A stretch of DNA of 64,000 nucleotides from Paenibacillus sp. IHBB 10380. Its GTDB lineage: Bacteria > Bacillota > Bacilli > Paenibacillales > Paenibacillaceae. Of the stretch, positions 44,592-54,083 are shown in pieces. The translations under genes were made by a program, and so were the position numbers. The stretch covers positions 4,650,001 through 4,714,000 of the forward strand of contig NZ_CP010976.1 of the NCBI RefSeq assembly GCF_000949425.1, read 5' to 3'. Positions within the stretch are counted from its first letter, which is position 1; every line of letters starts with the position of its first letter. Under the pieces are notes generated by a model, which did no database searches, was not told the DNA's origin, and saw only the letters and a list, made by a program, of their open reading frames with translations.

Positions 44592-44616
44592 TAAAACCTA
44601 ATTGGGAGGAATTTTA

Positions 44617-45435
44617 ATGAAAACGATTTTTATCACGGGTGCCTCTTCAGGAATTGGAAGAGCTACAGTAAAATATTTTGCTGAAAGAGGATGGAATGTA
44701 GTAGCTACTATGCGTACACCTGAGAAAGAAACTGAGTTCATTAAGGTGGACAATATTGTGGTGCTAAGACTTGATGTTGAGAAACAGGACACGATTCAAA
44801 GCGCGGTAGCAGAAGCCATTCAGCGGTTTGGTACCATTGACGTTCTTCTCAATAATGCGGGGTATGGAACAATGGGGCTTCTCGAAGTAGCTACAGAAGA
44901 ACAGATTAGAAGACAATTTGAAGTGAATGTTTTTGGTATGATCAACATGACTAAAGCCCTTTTACCTCATTTTAGATCTATTCAAGAAGGCATGCTGATT
45001 AATATTTCTTCTATGGGAGGAAAAGTTACCTTTCCTACAATGTCACTTTATCATTCAACTAAATTTGCGGTTGAAGGCTTTTCTGAATCCGTCTCTTATG
45101 AACTAGCATCACAAAACATCAAAGTAAAATTGATTGAACCAGGAGCTATTCATACGGACTTTGGCGGAAGATCCATGGAGTTCTTTTTTAATGATTCATT
45201 AACTGACTACACGGAGTTCACTTCTGCATTTCTGGGTAAATTAGGGAAGATGGAAAAAGACCCCGCATACGCCTCATCTCCAGACCTTGTCGCTGAGACG
45301 ATATATCAAGCGGCAACAGATGGCACAAGCCAATTACGATATGTTGTTGGTGAAGATGCCAAGATGCTTATTAATATGAAGGAAAATTCGGATGATGAAG
45401 AGTATATGAACAATATAACTCAGCACTTTTCTTAA
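44617..45435 (+). CDS. Short-chain dehydrogenase/reductase (SDR)
   Basis: A 272-residue classical SDR. The dinucleotide motif is ITGASSGIGRA, the NNAG motif is LLNNAGYG and the catalytic residues are in INISS and YHSTK (Tyr about 151, Lys about 155). It is an NAD(P)-dependent reductase of unknown substrate, in operon with padR, so probably for an aldehyde, ketone or quinone-type toxin. GGGAGGA selects the ATG at 44617. Confidence 0.9.
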   Translation: MKTIFITGASSGIGRATVKYFAERGWNVVATMRTPEKETEFIKVDNIVVLRLDVEKQDTIQSAVAEAIQRFGTIDVLLNNAGYGTMGLLEVATEEQIRRQFEVNVFGMINMTKALLPHFRSIQEGMLINISSMGGKVTFPTMSLYHSTKFAVEGFSESVSYELASQNIKVKLIEPGAIHTDFGGRSMEFFFNDSLTDYTEFTSAFLGKLGKMEKDPAYASSPDLVAETIYQAATDGTSQLRYVVGEDAKMLINMKENSDDEEYMNNITQHFS

Positions 45436-45528
45436 TAACGTTGGATACATATCCGATATCAAGCAAAGAACCTCTAAAGTACCGAGCGGATTGAACGCCT
45501 GATGTACGTTCAACCCTGCCTGACATGC

Positions 45529-45555
45529 AAAGGGCACCTATAACAGGTGCCCTTT
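45529..45555. terminator. Bidirectional terminator
   Basis: AAAGGGCACCT and AGGTGCCCTTT form an 11-bp stem with a 5-nt loop. Confidence 0.85.
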
Positions 45556-45637
45556 AATTCGCCTTAGATTGTTAAGCTAAACCTTAATCAGGGAACTATA
45601 CATCCCTGCATTCGGCTCTTACATGATGAATGATGCT

Positions 45638-46933
45638 TTATTCATTACGGCTACTTTTATTCATTTTTCGAATAAGAAGTATAACGAGTATGACGGATAC
45701 CAGCATGATGACACCATTGAACCATACCCTTTGCTGTAACCACCATGGTGTTGGTAATTTAGAAGGAGTAGCCTCTTCCAAGAAGATTACTTGGGCACCC
45801 AATTTTGCCTCGGGTACATGCTCTTGTTGAATATGTGTCTTGAAATTCACGATATCATACTGCGGCTGATCCACGTTATCCTTACCGTACAACAACTGAT
45901 AGGGCTGATTCCCTTGATCCTCGAACACTACTTTATCTACAACAAATTCAGTCGTTACACCCTTGATTTCCAAAGGTGCATCGTCATGATTGTTAATCGT
46001 TATGGTGAAATAAGGTGCGTTGATCGGTACCGTTCCAATAATGGTCGTATTGGCAATTTGAACGTCCTTGAAATCTAGACGATACAATTCACCCTCACCC
46101 TCAGTCCTCACCTTGCTCCCATCCTTATCATATACATCATAGGATCTTTTGAAATTACCCTCCACTTGAAGTTGGACTTTATTGAGCCTAAGCCTATTTT
46201 CATTATGCACGATAATGTGAGTAAACTTCGCATCCTGCTGTATTTCGTACTTTGGCTTAGCCGACTTCTTATATTCATTCCATCTAACATCACTTGTGTT
46301 ATGGATCAATTCCAGCTGCGAGAAAGGAAGATTCTCCACATTATTCAGCACATTCAATCGATAATAACTGAATTTATATGCTGTCTCGAGATCAATAGTC
46401 GCCTTCTTAAGTGAGTCTGTCCGGTATAATTCATCCTTTTTCACAAGCTCCCATTCGTTACCATCATAACTTCCGTAGACCTCCACATGCTTCAAAAAAA
46501 CCTCGTCCGGCAAATGAATCGCTAGGATGTTACCCTGAATGTCTACTTGATCATGAATCGGGATAAGACGATAGTCGAATGAAGTGTTCTTATTCTTCTT
46601 AGCCTTATTGACCAAAGTGGATCTGTACGTTACTTCTTGCTCTACCGATTCACCATACCTACTATTGATATAAAAAGGGACATATTGTCCCTTAGTGTTC
46701 ACAATGCGTAGATCGCTCAAATCTGAGTTCGCTCCTGCATACGTTTGTTCATCTAGAAAGAAGGTTTGGTATCGACTGCCCTCCTCTTGCAGGATCAGCG
46801 GTTTCGAGAAACGCCACCCCTGCGGTCCATCTCCATCTTCTGCCGCAGTAACGTTTACTCCAGTAAATAAGCATACGAAGGATGCTAATATAGCTATCGT
46901 ACTAACTCTTCGAATCAAGTTGTTCCTGAGCAT
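45638..46933 (-). CDS. DUF3999-like membrane-anchored extracellular protein
   Basis: A 431-residue protein with a signal peptide (STIAILASFVCLFTGVNVTA) and a C-terminal membrane helix followed by a basic tail. The outer part is beta-rich, with a discoidin-like stretch EVYGSYDGNEWELVKKDELY. DUF3999 genes usually sit beside DUF2339 genes, as here. The start overlaps the DUF2339 gene by 32 nt and has GGGAG 7 nt upstream. Function unknown; a surface or wall-associated role is inferred. Confidence 0.75.
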   Translation of the reverse strand: MLRNNLIRRVSTIAILASFVCLFTGVNVTAAEDGDGPQGWRFSKPLILQEEGSRYQTFFLDEQTYAGANSDLSDLRIVNTKGQYVPFYINSRYGESVEQEVTYRSTLVNKAKKNKNTSFDYRLIPIHDQVDIQGNILAIHLPDEVFLKHVEVYGSYDGNEWELVKKDELYRTDSLKKATIDLETAYKFSYYRLNVLNNVENLPFSQLELIHNTSDVRWNEYKKSAKPKYEIQQDAKFTHIIVHNENRLRLNKVQLQVEGNFKRSYDVYDKDGSKVRTEGEGELYRLDFKDVQIANTTIIGTVPINAPYFTITINNHDDAPLEIKGVTTEFVVDKVVFEDQGNQPYQLLYGKDNVDQPQYDIVNFKTHIQQEHVPEAKLGAQVIFLEEATPSKLPTPWWLQQRVWFNGVIMLVSVILVILLIRKMNKSSRNE

Positions 46934-49460
46934 GTTGTGGCTCCCCCATTCTGCTCGATACCTTCTGATACGCATAGGAAATGCCCAATAGTACAAGTCC
47001 AAAACAAAAATAAGCAACAATTTTGCTACCCGTCGTAAGCATACTCAGATCATACAATAACAGCTTACCTGTTGAGAATAAGGTCAGCCCCAGACCTAAT
47101 CTTCTAATATATACGTACTTATAGCGGAACCCAAACGTGATATACACAATGGCCAGTAACAAGTACAACATACTAAATATTAAGCCGACATCTGTTAATT
47201 GCAACTGAACCATTAAGAACGTAGTCAATATACCCAGTAGATAAATCCCTAGAATCACAGGATAGAACTCGATACTCTTGTACTGCTGGCGAATAAACGC
47301 GATGAGAAAATCTCGAATACCGAAAAACACAAGTACATTAAAGCCAATCAGTACTCCTAGCGCTATATATTCTGCAGCACCATTATCCGAGTGATCATAA
47401 CTCAATGCCGGAAGAGCCATGGTGACACCCAAGCAAATGATGTACCCAACTCCATATAGAAATAAGCTGTAGTACTTCACGATTCGATCATACAGCACTG
47501 TAATCTTCATAAGTGTGTAGGCAAGTGCTATCGTCAGCAAGGCACTCATTAACCCTTGATAAAAGTTATAATGCACAACGTCGTAAGGTACGAACTCGTG
47601 ATACAAATGCGCGGCCTCGTATAAGAGATAGAACCATGTATTCACCAGTGTTACGTATTTAAAATAAGTTATCATCCGTGCCTCAATAGGTCGATTATAC
47701 AAATATGCTACATGTCTCTTCTCTTGATGAGCATAGAATAATGTAACCATCAGCATACCTATCGCAACAAACGTATACTTCAGAGCGAAGTATACATCTT
47801 GATAATCCACTAAGTGATTTGCCAGTATATCTACCCAGAGGAACGTTCCAAGACACAACGCTAGAATGCCCCAGCCCGCCTTCTCCAACGGCTTGAACCG
47901 ATTTAAGTTCCCGTATATCGTCAAGAGAATACCTTCAACAAGCCATCCCATCGACAACCACTGAACACCGAACTGAAATGGGATCATTAGAACCGCGAAC
48001 GTGAGTGAAGTTGCATAGAAGAGCAGTGTCGTTTGCTTCTCTTGCTGCATAAACTTCTCAACGAATCGCCCCAAACCAATATACACAAGGCAAAATACAA
48101 GGGCTAATAAGCCATTGAAATCTTCCAAATCGGCCACAGCAAACAATACATATAACGTGCCACAGCTGATCGTTGTATTCAAAGCGAGTAAAGTGAAATC
48201 CCACCAAGATAGCTTCGTTTGAACCTTAAATGGATACACCAAAGTAATACCAAGATACATCATAAATGTAATCACAACGTACAGCATACCTACAGCTTCA
48301 CTTTGTGCTATCGCCACTAAAGCAATCATCGAAGGTACATTGAACATGAAGCTTATATAATTGACAATGACCCAACGTTGTCTAAATGACACAAGTAAGA
48401 TGAAACCGTTCAATAAGAATAAATAGACCATCGCGGCATACACCGCATTCCCCTCAAGACCGAAGGCCCCCATATATGAGAATAAGGGTAGATATCCACC
48501 CACGAGACCCAGAGAACAAATCGTTCGTGAATGGAACCTTAGCGATAACAGGACTGCTGTAATGGATACTAGAACCGATAAAGATAGGCCCACAACAATA
48601 TCTATAATATGCAGTAAAAAGTAGCTATAAAAGATGGACCCATATAATACTGAAATACCGCCACCTAACAACACTAATGCAAAAGTCTGTCTCTGCTTAC
48701 GGAACAGCCATTCTCCACTGACAAGCATCAACGCCCCAAGTAGAAAAAAGGTACTCCCCTTCATGTATCCATTAAAAATATCCGAATAGGTATATTTAAA
48801 CGCTACTCCTACCGCTAAAATAAGTAGTAGCATCCCCAACTTACTGATCCAGTTCAGACCAATTTTCATTTCGAATTGATTCTGCTTTATTCTCTTCTGC
48901 ATGACTTCTTCGCTAATTTCCTCAGAACCTAGTTGATCAAGTCCCATACTCGCATACTGCCGAAGCCGTAAGCCATCTTCTTTCAATCGCACACGATGCT
49001 TCATAATGGTGTCATTTAGTTCAGTAGACATTTGCGTTAGCCTTGCTGTGGTTGCTTCCTTCTCCTCTTTGAGCTGACTCGATGCCTGATCAAACAGCTT
49101 CCTAAATTTAAGCTTGGTTTCATCTTCAAAGGTTTCCAGTCGGTTGGCATAACTATTTGCTCGCGCAGCAAAGTATATCTCCAACTTCTCACGTGATACA
49201 TGAATAATGTTGAGCTTCTCATTATAGATTTGCTCTGTTAGAGAAGAACGCAACTGCACATTCTCTTCTTCCATATGTCTAGTCTTATCCTGAAGCTTCG
49301 TTAAGCTAAGTTTCATTTCCTCGTATTGCTCTCGTAGCACTTGATTCTCATGAATTAAATCATTGGACTCATATTCATTGATAATGTCTTGATACTCTTT
49401 CATTAATTTACGCTGATGATCTTGAACGAACAATAAGCGATCCTTGAATTCCTTCATCAT
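46902..49460 (-). CDS. DUF2339 large polytopic membrane protein
   Basis: An 852-residue protein. The N-terminal 170 residues are a coiled coil (LRSSLTEQIYNEKLNI and neighbouring Glu/Lys-rich helices). The rest is about 20 or more short membrane helices, many with aromatic residues at the ends. Families of this layout (DUF2339) have no established activity. Its partner at 45638 overlaps its 3' end, so the two are probably made together. A second ATG three nt downstream is an equally good start. Confidence 0.78.
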   Translation of the reverse strand: MMKEFKDRLLFVQDHQRKLMKEYQDIINEYESNDLIHENQVLREQYEEMKLSLTKLQDKTRHMEEENVQLRSSLTEQIYNEKLNIIHVSREKLEIYFAARANSYANRLETFEDETKLKFRKLFDQASSQLKEEKEATTARLTQMSTELNDTIMKHRVRLKEDGLRLRQYASMGLDQLGSEEISEEVMQKRIKQNQFEMKIGLNWISKLGMLLLILAVGVAFKYTYSDIFNGYMKGSTFFLLGALMLVSGEWLFRKQRQTFALVLLGGGISVLYGSIFYSYFLLHIIDIVVGLSLSVLVSITAVLLSLRFHSRTICSLGLVGGYLPLFSYMGAFGLEGNAVYAAMVYLFLLNGFILLVSFRQRWVIVNYISFMFNVPSMIALVAIAQSEAVGMLYVVITFMMYLGITLVYPFKVQTKLSWWDFTLLALNTTISCGTLYVLFAVADLEDFNGLLALVFCLVYIGLGRFVEKFMQQEKQTTLLFYATSLTFAVLMIPFQFGVQWLSMGWLVEGILLTIYGNLNRFKPLEKAGWGILALCLGTFLWVDILANHLVDYQDVYFALKYTFVAIGMLMVTLFYAHQEKRHVAYLYNRPIEARMITYFKYVTLVNTWFYLLYEAAHLYHEFVPYDVVHYNFYQGLMSALLTIALAYTLMKITVLYDRIVKYYSLFLYGVGYIICLGVTMALPALSYDHSDNGAAEYIALGVLIGFNVLVFFGIRDFLIAFIRQQYKSIEFYPVILGIYLLGILTTFLMVQLQLTDVGLIFSMLYLLLAIVYITFGFRYKYVYIRRLGLGLTLFSTGKLLLYDLSMLTTGSKIVAYFCFGLVLLGISYAYQKVSSRMGEPQHAQEQLDSKS

Positions 49461-49620
49461 GACCCCCGCTATATTTCTATTGTTAATATTTACATTTTAC
49501 TATAAAAATCCCACACAAAAAGTATTATATTGGAAATGTAAAACTCTCGGTCATTTAGTTCGTAATAAACGGAAACTTTCTTATGTATTCGGACAATAAA
49601 AATACGCCCTTTCTCATCTT

Positions 49621-50523
49621 TGAGGTGCACCCCTTATAGTAGACATTGGAAAAACCCATATGGGAATAGATAAAGATCTTTACAACCAACAACTTCAACG
49701 TGAGAATGCTGTACTAAAAAAGTGCTTAGAAATCTGGAAACGAGAGGTATGAAAGGCAAGTATGCTATTATCGAGGAGTTATCTGATCTGTACCCAGTGA
49801 CTCTGCTCTGTGAATTGCTTGATGTATGGAGAAGTGCATATTATCGATATCTTAAACGGAAGCTATTGGACCCTGATCGCGAAATCAAGCAGCGGATCAA
49901 GGCGATTTATCTACAGCGTGAGCGAAAGCTAAAGCTTTTAAAGAACATAAGGATGCTTTGGGCTAGATAGCTGATCTAATCGTTCATAGCGACCAGGGGG
50001 CCCAATATACGTCCCATGAATATCACGCCTTACTGCCTACGGTTGGCGCCCAAATCAGCATGTCGCGTCGGGGCAATTGTATAGACAACGCCGCAATGGA
50101 TAGTTTTTTCTCTCATCTGAAAACGGAAGCACTCTACCCATATGATATTACTTATTCAATTAGCGAGGCTCAACAACGAATTGAAGAGTTCATTCGATTT
50201 TATAATAATGAACGAATCCAAATTAAATTAAAAAACAGACACCAGTTGAATACGACTACAATTTACGGCTCTAATTCATAATCAGTACTTGCAGAAAATA
50301 GAAATCTATGCTGATCGTAGCGAAGAGGATGGAATTGTCGTGGAGAAGTGTAGCGTTCGCCTTTGCCCCTGAATTTTTACCGAAAAGAGCGGTATATTCA
50401 AAAAAATTTGGGGGCAACAGCGATCGGAAGGACAATCCATCCGCGTAGCGGTCATTTATCAACTCGATACATTTGTCAAGCTCTGATTTTGGTGTTGAAC
50501 CCAATTTACAGCATAAGTGTTAA
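49621..50523 (+). pseudogene. Decayed IS3-family element, interrupted by a MITE
   Basis: A left end TGAGGTGCACCCC (from 49621) is followed by the last 30 codons of an OrfA (49660-49752; RENAVLKKCLEIWKREV). OrfB starts in the overlapping frame (KGKYAIIEELSDLYPVTLLC) but loses its middle to a deletion and a frameshift near 49950. OrfB resumes at 49978 as IVHSDQGAQYTSHEY and DNAAMDSFFSHLKTE. A frameshift near 50230 and then the MITE at 50267-50501 break the C-terminus. The true end (TPVEYDYNLQHKC, stop 50521-50523) lies beyond it. It cannot transpose. Confidence 0.85.
50267..50501 (+). mobile_element. MITE copy A, GGCTC-ended, inserted in the IS3 remnant
   Basis: A 235-bp non-coding element. 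It begins GGCTCTAATTCATAATCAG and ends with the complement of GGTTCAACACCAAAATCAG, giving imperfect inverted repeats of about 26 bp. A perfect 8-bp direct repeat CAATTTAC flanks it (50259-50266 and 50502-50509). Removing the element and one repeat restores the IS3 OrfB reading. The interior is itself an imperfect long hairpin (GGATGGAATTGTC against GACAATCCATCC; TTTGCCCC against GGGGGCAA). GGCTC ends plus 8-bp duplications point to ISL3-type transposase mobilisation. About 94% identical by eye to copy B. Confidence 0.88.
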
Positions 50524-50858
50524 AAAAGAATCAACTGTTAGACTGGACTTCATTAAACTAACGGGCAGGATAGCATAGTGATTATCGACTTAAAGAGTAG
50601 TTATGTAAGGTTCGATAAAAATTGTTTATAACTATTTATTACCAAATGGATTATCGAAAAAATAGTAAAATAATACTGTTAAGCGCGATGGCTGGCGATA
50701 GGGATTTCATTTCGATTATCCTTTCTGCGTCTATATAAGCACATGTTTTTCCTTATAGAAATTATTTTTTCTCAATGCAACATTGTGTTTATTTTATTCA
50801 ATAGATTCATTTTTGGCCATTCGAAATGTTATAACAAGAAATGAAAGGGGGAATGGCG
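50524..50858. other. Intergenic stretch after the IS3 remnant
   Basis: AT-rich sequence with no gene seen. The first part (to about 50580) may be the right end of the IS3 element. The last part carries the ribosome binding site GGGGG of the methyltransferase gene. Confidence 0.5.
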
Positions 50859-51599
50859 TTGATTAAACATAGCAATCTTGAAGAATATCAAGATCCGGTA
50901 AATTACGATCTTGAATTTGACGGTGAAATGGACAAATATCAGTTCTATCTTGAGCTTGCTAGATCGAGTCCTGGGGAAGTGTTAGAACTTGCTTGTGGTA
51001 CAGGCTTAACAACGATAGCCCTGTCGAAAGCCGGCATAACGATGACCGGTGTAGATATCTCTTCAGCGATGCTCGCATATGCGCGGTTGAAGGCGGAAGG
51101 GTTGACTGTTACTTTTATGGAAGGCGATGCCCGTACCTTCGAATCGGACAAGCGATTTTCGATGATTTATTTGACTGGTAATGCATTTCAGGCATTCTTA
51201 AGTGATCAAGATCAAATCGATTTGCTCATGACCGTTCACAAACATTTACAACCCCATGGAATCTTTGCGTTCGAGACCCGTAATCCGGAGGGAACCGATT
51301 TATCCGATCAAGAGGAGACAGAATGGGGATCATTTATTGATAAGGATGGGAATAACGTCAAGGTATCAGGCACACAATGTTACGATGCTAGCCAGCATAT
51401 TATGCACTGGGTCACGATGCGTGATTGGGGGTATAAGCGAACGACTTCTCGAATTGCTTGTCGGTTCACTGATCAGGATACGCTGCATTCTTTATTAACC
51501 CGTCACGGCTTTCGCGTCGAACATCAATATGCTGACTGGGATAAAACGCCGTTCTCTCCATCATCTTCATCTATCATTAGCGTTTGTAGGAAATGTTAG
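50859..51599 (+). CDS. Class I SAM-dependent methyltransferase
   Basis: A 246-residue methyltransferase. Motif I is VLELACGTGLTTIALSKAG (about residue 41), followed by the acidic MTGVDISSAMLAYAR and the FMEGDARTF strand. The C-terminal region with FRVEHQYADWDK is typical of small-molecule methylases of the Methyltransf_25 group. The substrate is unknown. GGGGG at 50847-50851 places the start at TTG 50859-50861; ATGs at 50841 and 50853 are before or too near it. A bidirectional terminator follows. Confidence 0.85.
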   Translation: MIKHSNLEEYQDPVNYDLEFDGEMDKYQFYLELARSSPGEVLELACGTGLTTIALSKAGITMTGVDISSAMLAYARLKAEGLTVTFMEGDARTFESDKRFSMIYLTGNAFQAFLSDQDQIDLLMTVHKHLQPHGIFAFETRNPEGTDLSDQEETEWGSFIDKDGNNVKVSGTQCYDASQHIMHWVTMRDWGYKRTTSRIACRFTDQDTLHSLLTRHGFRVEHQYADWDKTPFSPSSSSIISVCRKC

Positions 51600-51623
51600 G
51601 AGAGACGTAATGCATTGCAATAG

Positions 51624-51653
51624 AAAAAATCCCCTCAGGTCGAGGGGATTTTT
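51624..51653. terminator. Bidirectional terminator
   Basis: AAAATCCCCTC and GAGGGGATTTTT form a stem with a 5-nt loop and T-runs on both strands. Confidence 0.9.
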
Positions 51654-51772
51654 AGTGATCCTAAGTTTAGCATACTTTTCGCATTAATAATTCAATCGGT
51701 CCGCGGGACATTCGTTTTCTCCACCCACTTCACAATAAAGACGAAACAAGGCTTATTATAGAAACATTTAAA

Positions 51773-53218
51773 TTATTTATTAGCTTTATGAACTTTCAAT
51801 AGCTTACCCTTGATCGTCGTATTCTTCATAACATCAATGACGTGAGGACCTTTACCATTCAATATCTCCACATAGGATACGTTATCTTGAATCGTAATAA
51901 TACCAATGTCATCAGCAGTTACGCCCTCAATTTTCGCAATGGTTCCCACGAAATCTACAGCTCTAATTTTCTTTTTCTTACCACCATTAAAGTAGAGCTT
52001 CATAATTTCTTTGTTTAATTGTTCATTCTTATCCTGTTTAAGCGTAGGTTCAATCCCAATTTTCCCTTCAAAAGCGGCCTTCTTACTTGTCACTTCTTCT
52101 CTAGAAGGAACACTTCCTTTAGGAATGTTAAAGCCAATGTATCCTTCAATTTCATTCAGGAATTTATCTTCAAAAGGGGTTATGAACGTGATCGCTTTCC
52201 CCGTCTTACCTGCGCGTCCTGTTCTTCCCGTACGATGCACATAGCTCTCTTTCTCAAGCGGTAAATCATAATTAATCACATGCGTGATATTATCGATATC
52301 AATCCCTCTTGCAGCAACATCTGTGGCCACTAAGTAACGGAATTGCCCTCTTTTGAAATCATTCATCACTTCAAATCGATCTTCTTGCAGCATACCCCCA
52401 TGGATCTTGGAACAGGTATAGTCTGCATTCGTTAATTGCTCGCACACCTGATTTACATGTTCTTGTGTACGACAGAAAATAATACAGCTATCTGGATTCT
52501 CAACGATCGTAATGTCCTTCAGCAGAGAGAATTTGTCCCCTTCTCTTACTTCAAATAACGAATGCTCGATGGTCGCTGTCGTAATTCCCGTAGCTTTGAT
52601 CTCAATTTGAGTGGGATTAGTCATATATTTATAACAGAGCTTCTCTATATCCTTAGGCAACGTAGCTGAGAATACCATCGTAACCCGTTTTCTAGGTAGC
52701 TTCTGAATAATAGACTCCACTTGCTGAATAAATCCCATACTTAACATCTCATCTGCTTCATCGATCACAAGATATTCAAGGCACTCTAATGCAAGCGTCC
52801 CTCTCTCAATATGATCTAGAACTCGTCCAGGTGTACCTACCACGACGTGGCTTTTTTGCTTCAATTCTGCGGTTTGCGGAGCATAGGGCTGCTTGCCATA
52901 TAGTGCTGTCGCTTTGATTCGTTTGAATCGCCCAATGTTCGTAATATCTTCTTTCACTTGTGCGGCAAGCTCACGAGTCGGGGTTAGAATTAACGCCTGT
53001 GGCTTATTTTCTTTCCAATCAACCATGTCACAGATCGGAATACCGAAGGATGCCGTCTTTCCACTTCCTGTTTGCGATTTCACGACAAGATCTCTCTTGT
53101 CCAGCGCCATCGGTATGACTTCACGTTGAACCTCAGTTGGATGCTTATACCCCAAACTATCAAGCGCTCTTACGATGTCTTCACTTAATGTATAGTCTTT
53201 GAAATGTTGAGTACTCAT
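51773..53218 (-). CDS. dbpA: DEAD-box RNA helicase DbpA/YxiN
   Basis: A 481-residue helicase. Motifs in order: Q motif ([15 protein letters not shown]), SQTGSGKT (I), PTRELA (Ia), TPGR, DEAD (about 155), SAT, and [10 protein letters not shown] (VI). The C-terminal 75 residues are the DbpA RNA-binding domain ([19 protein letters not shown]), which targets hairpin 92 of 23S rRNA. It assists large-subunit assembly. Length equals that of B. subtilis YxiN. The ATG follows AGAGG. Confidence 0.93.
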   Translation of the reverse strand: MSTQHFKDYTLSEDIVRALDSLGYKHPTEVQREVIPMALDKRDLVVKSQTGSGKTASFGIPICDMVDWKENKPQALILTPTRELAAQVKEDITNIGRFKRIKATALYGKQPYAPQTAELKQKSHVVVGTPGRVLDHIERGTLALECLEYLVIDEADEMLSMGFIQQVESIIQKLPRKRVTMVFSATLPKDIEKLCYKYMTNPTQIEIKATGITTATIEHSLFEVREGDKFSLLKDITIVENPDSCIIFCRTQEHVNQVCEQLTNADYTCSKIHGGMLQEDRFEVMNDFKRGQFRYLVATDVAARGIDIDNITHVINYDLPLEKESYVHRTGRTGRAGKTGKAITFITPFEDKFLNEIEGYIGFNIPKGSVPSREEVTSKKAAFEGKIGIEPTLKQDKNEQLNKEIMKLYFNGGKKKKIRAVDFVGTIAKIEGVTADDIGIITIQDNVSYVEILNGKGPHVIDVMKNTTIKGKLLKVHKANK

Positions 53219-53357
53219 GTATTAACCTCTTCTACTTTTGGTTTATCTTGCTTATTGTTATATGTCTCCACGATCAATGAATTACATACCTTCACCTATT
53301 ATACTCGAATTAGCAGGGCTGCTAGAATAAATTTAATAATCAGTAGGAACAACAAGA

Positions 53358-53386
53358 AACGACTCCGCCGTGGGGCAAGAGTCGTT
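53358..53386 (-). terminator. Terminator of the comQXPA locus
   Basis: AACGACTC and GAGTCGTT pair across a 13-nt loop about 40 nt past the comA stop. The minus-strand tail is TCTTGTTGTT. Confidence 0.7.
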
Positions 53387-53423
53387 AGAAGTTCGAACCT
53401 AAGAATGACTTCCTCAGAATCAG

Positions 53424-54083
53424 TTAAACAAATTCACCTGAATGAATTAGCCTTAGCCGTTTCGCTTCGACAATGGCTTCCGATCTAGTACGGACATTCA
53501 ACTTCTCGAAGATCCGCGTCAGGTTATACTCCACTGTCCGCTGGCTCATGATCAGCTTAGTGGCAATATCCTTATTGCTGCTACCCTTCGCCACTTCTTG
53601 TAGTATCTCTTGCTCACGCTCGTTAATGGATACTTCCTCTATCGTCTTATCATCTCTCGATTGGTTTATCCGAATTTCATTACGACGTAACTGACGAAGA
53701 AGCGTAATAGGAATGACCGCCTCCCCCCGAAGCGTACAACGGATCGCATTAAGTAATTGCTCACGAGATGCAGTCTTACTCACAAAGCCGGATACTCCCG
53801 AATCATTAAGTAGATTATAATGGGGACTGATCTCATACCCCGTATAAATAAGCACCCGGCTGTCTGGGTTCGTATTCATCATTCTCTTCGTAAGTTCCAA
53901 ACCATTAATACCTGGCATGTTCAAATCGAACAACATAACATCGAACGTCTCTGTCTTGACGATCTCGAGTGCTTCCATCCCTGATAGAATGACAGTCACC
54001 TGCATATCCGCATCCTGTTCAATCATATTTTTGGTCCCTTCACCTACGGAAGGGTGATCGTCAACTAACAAGATTCGTACCAT
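53424..54083 (-). CDS. comA: ComA-type quorum-sensing response regulator (NarL/FixJ)
   Basis: A 219-residue response regulator. The receiver has VDDHPSVGEG, phospho-acceptor Asp53 in VMLFDLNMPGINGLEL and the TGYE/SKTA switch residues. The output domain is a LuxR-type HTH (INEREQEILQEVAKGSSNKDIA, SQRTVEYNLTRIFEKLNV). It begins directly after the comP stop with no gap. With ComP it should form the final step of the ComX pathway. Target promoters with a TTGCGGnnnnCCGCAA-like site were not found in the window. Confidence 0.88.
   Translation of the reverse strand: MVRILLVDDHPSVGEGTKNMIEQDADMQVTVILSGMEALEIVKTETFDVMLFDLNMPGINGLELTKRMMNTNPDSRVLIYTGYEISPHYNLLNDSGVSGFVSKTASREQLLNAIRCTLRGEAVIPITLLRQLRRNEIRINQSRDDKTIEEVSINEREQEILQEVAKGSSNKDIATKLIMSQRTVEYNLTRIFEKLNVRTRSEAIVEAKRLRLIHSGEFV

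Noticed and set aside
50271..50504. 77-codon minus-strand ORF with SGAKANATLLHDNSI
   Set aside because: It lies wholly within MITE copy A, lacks a ribosome binding site and differs from the copy B frame by frameshift-like changes; treated as an artefact.
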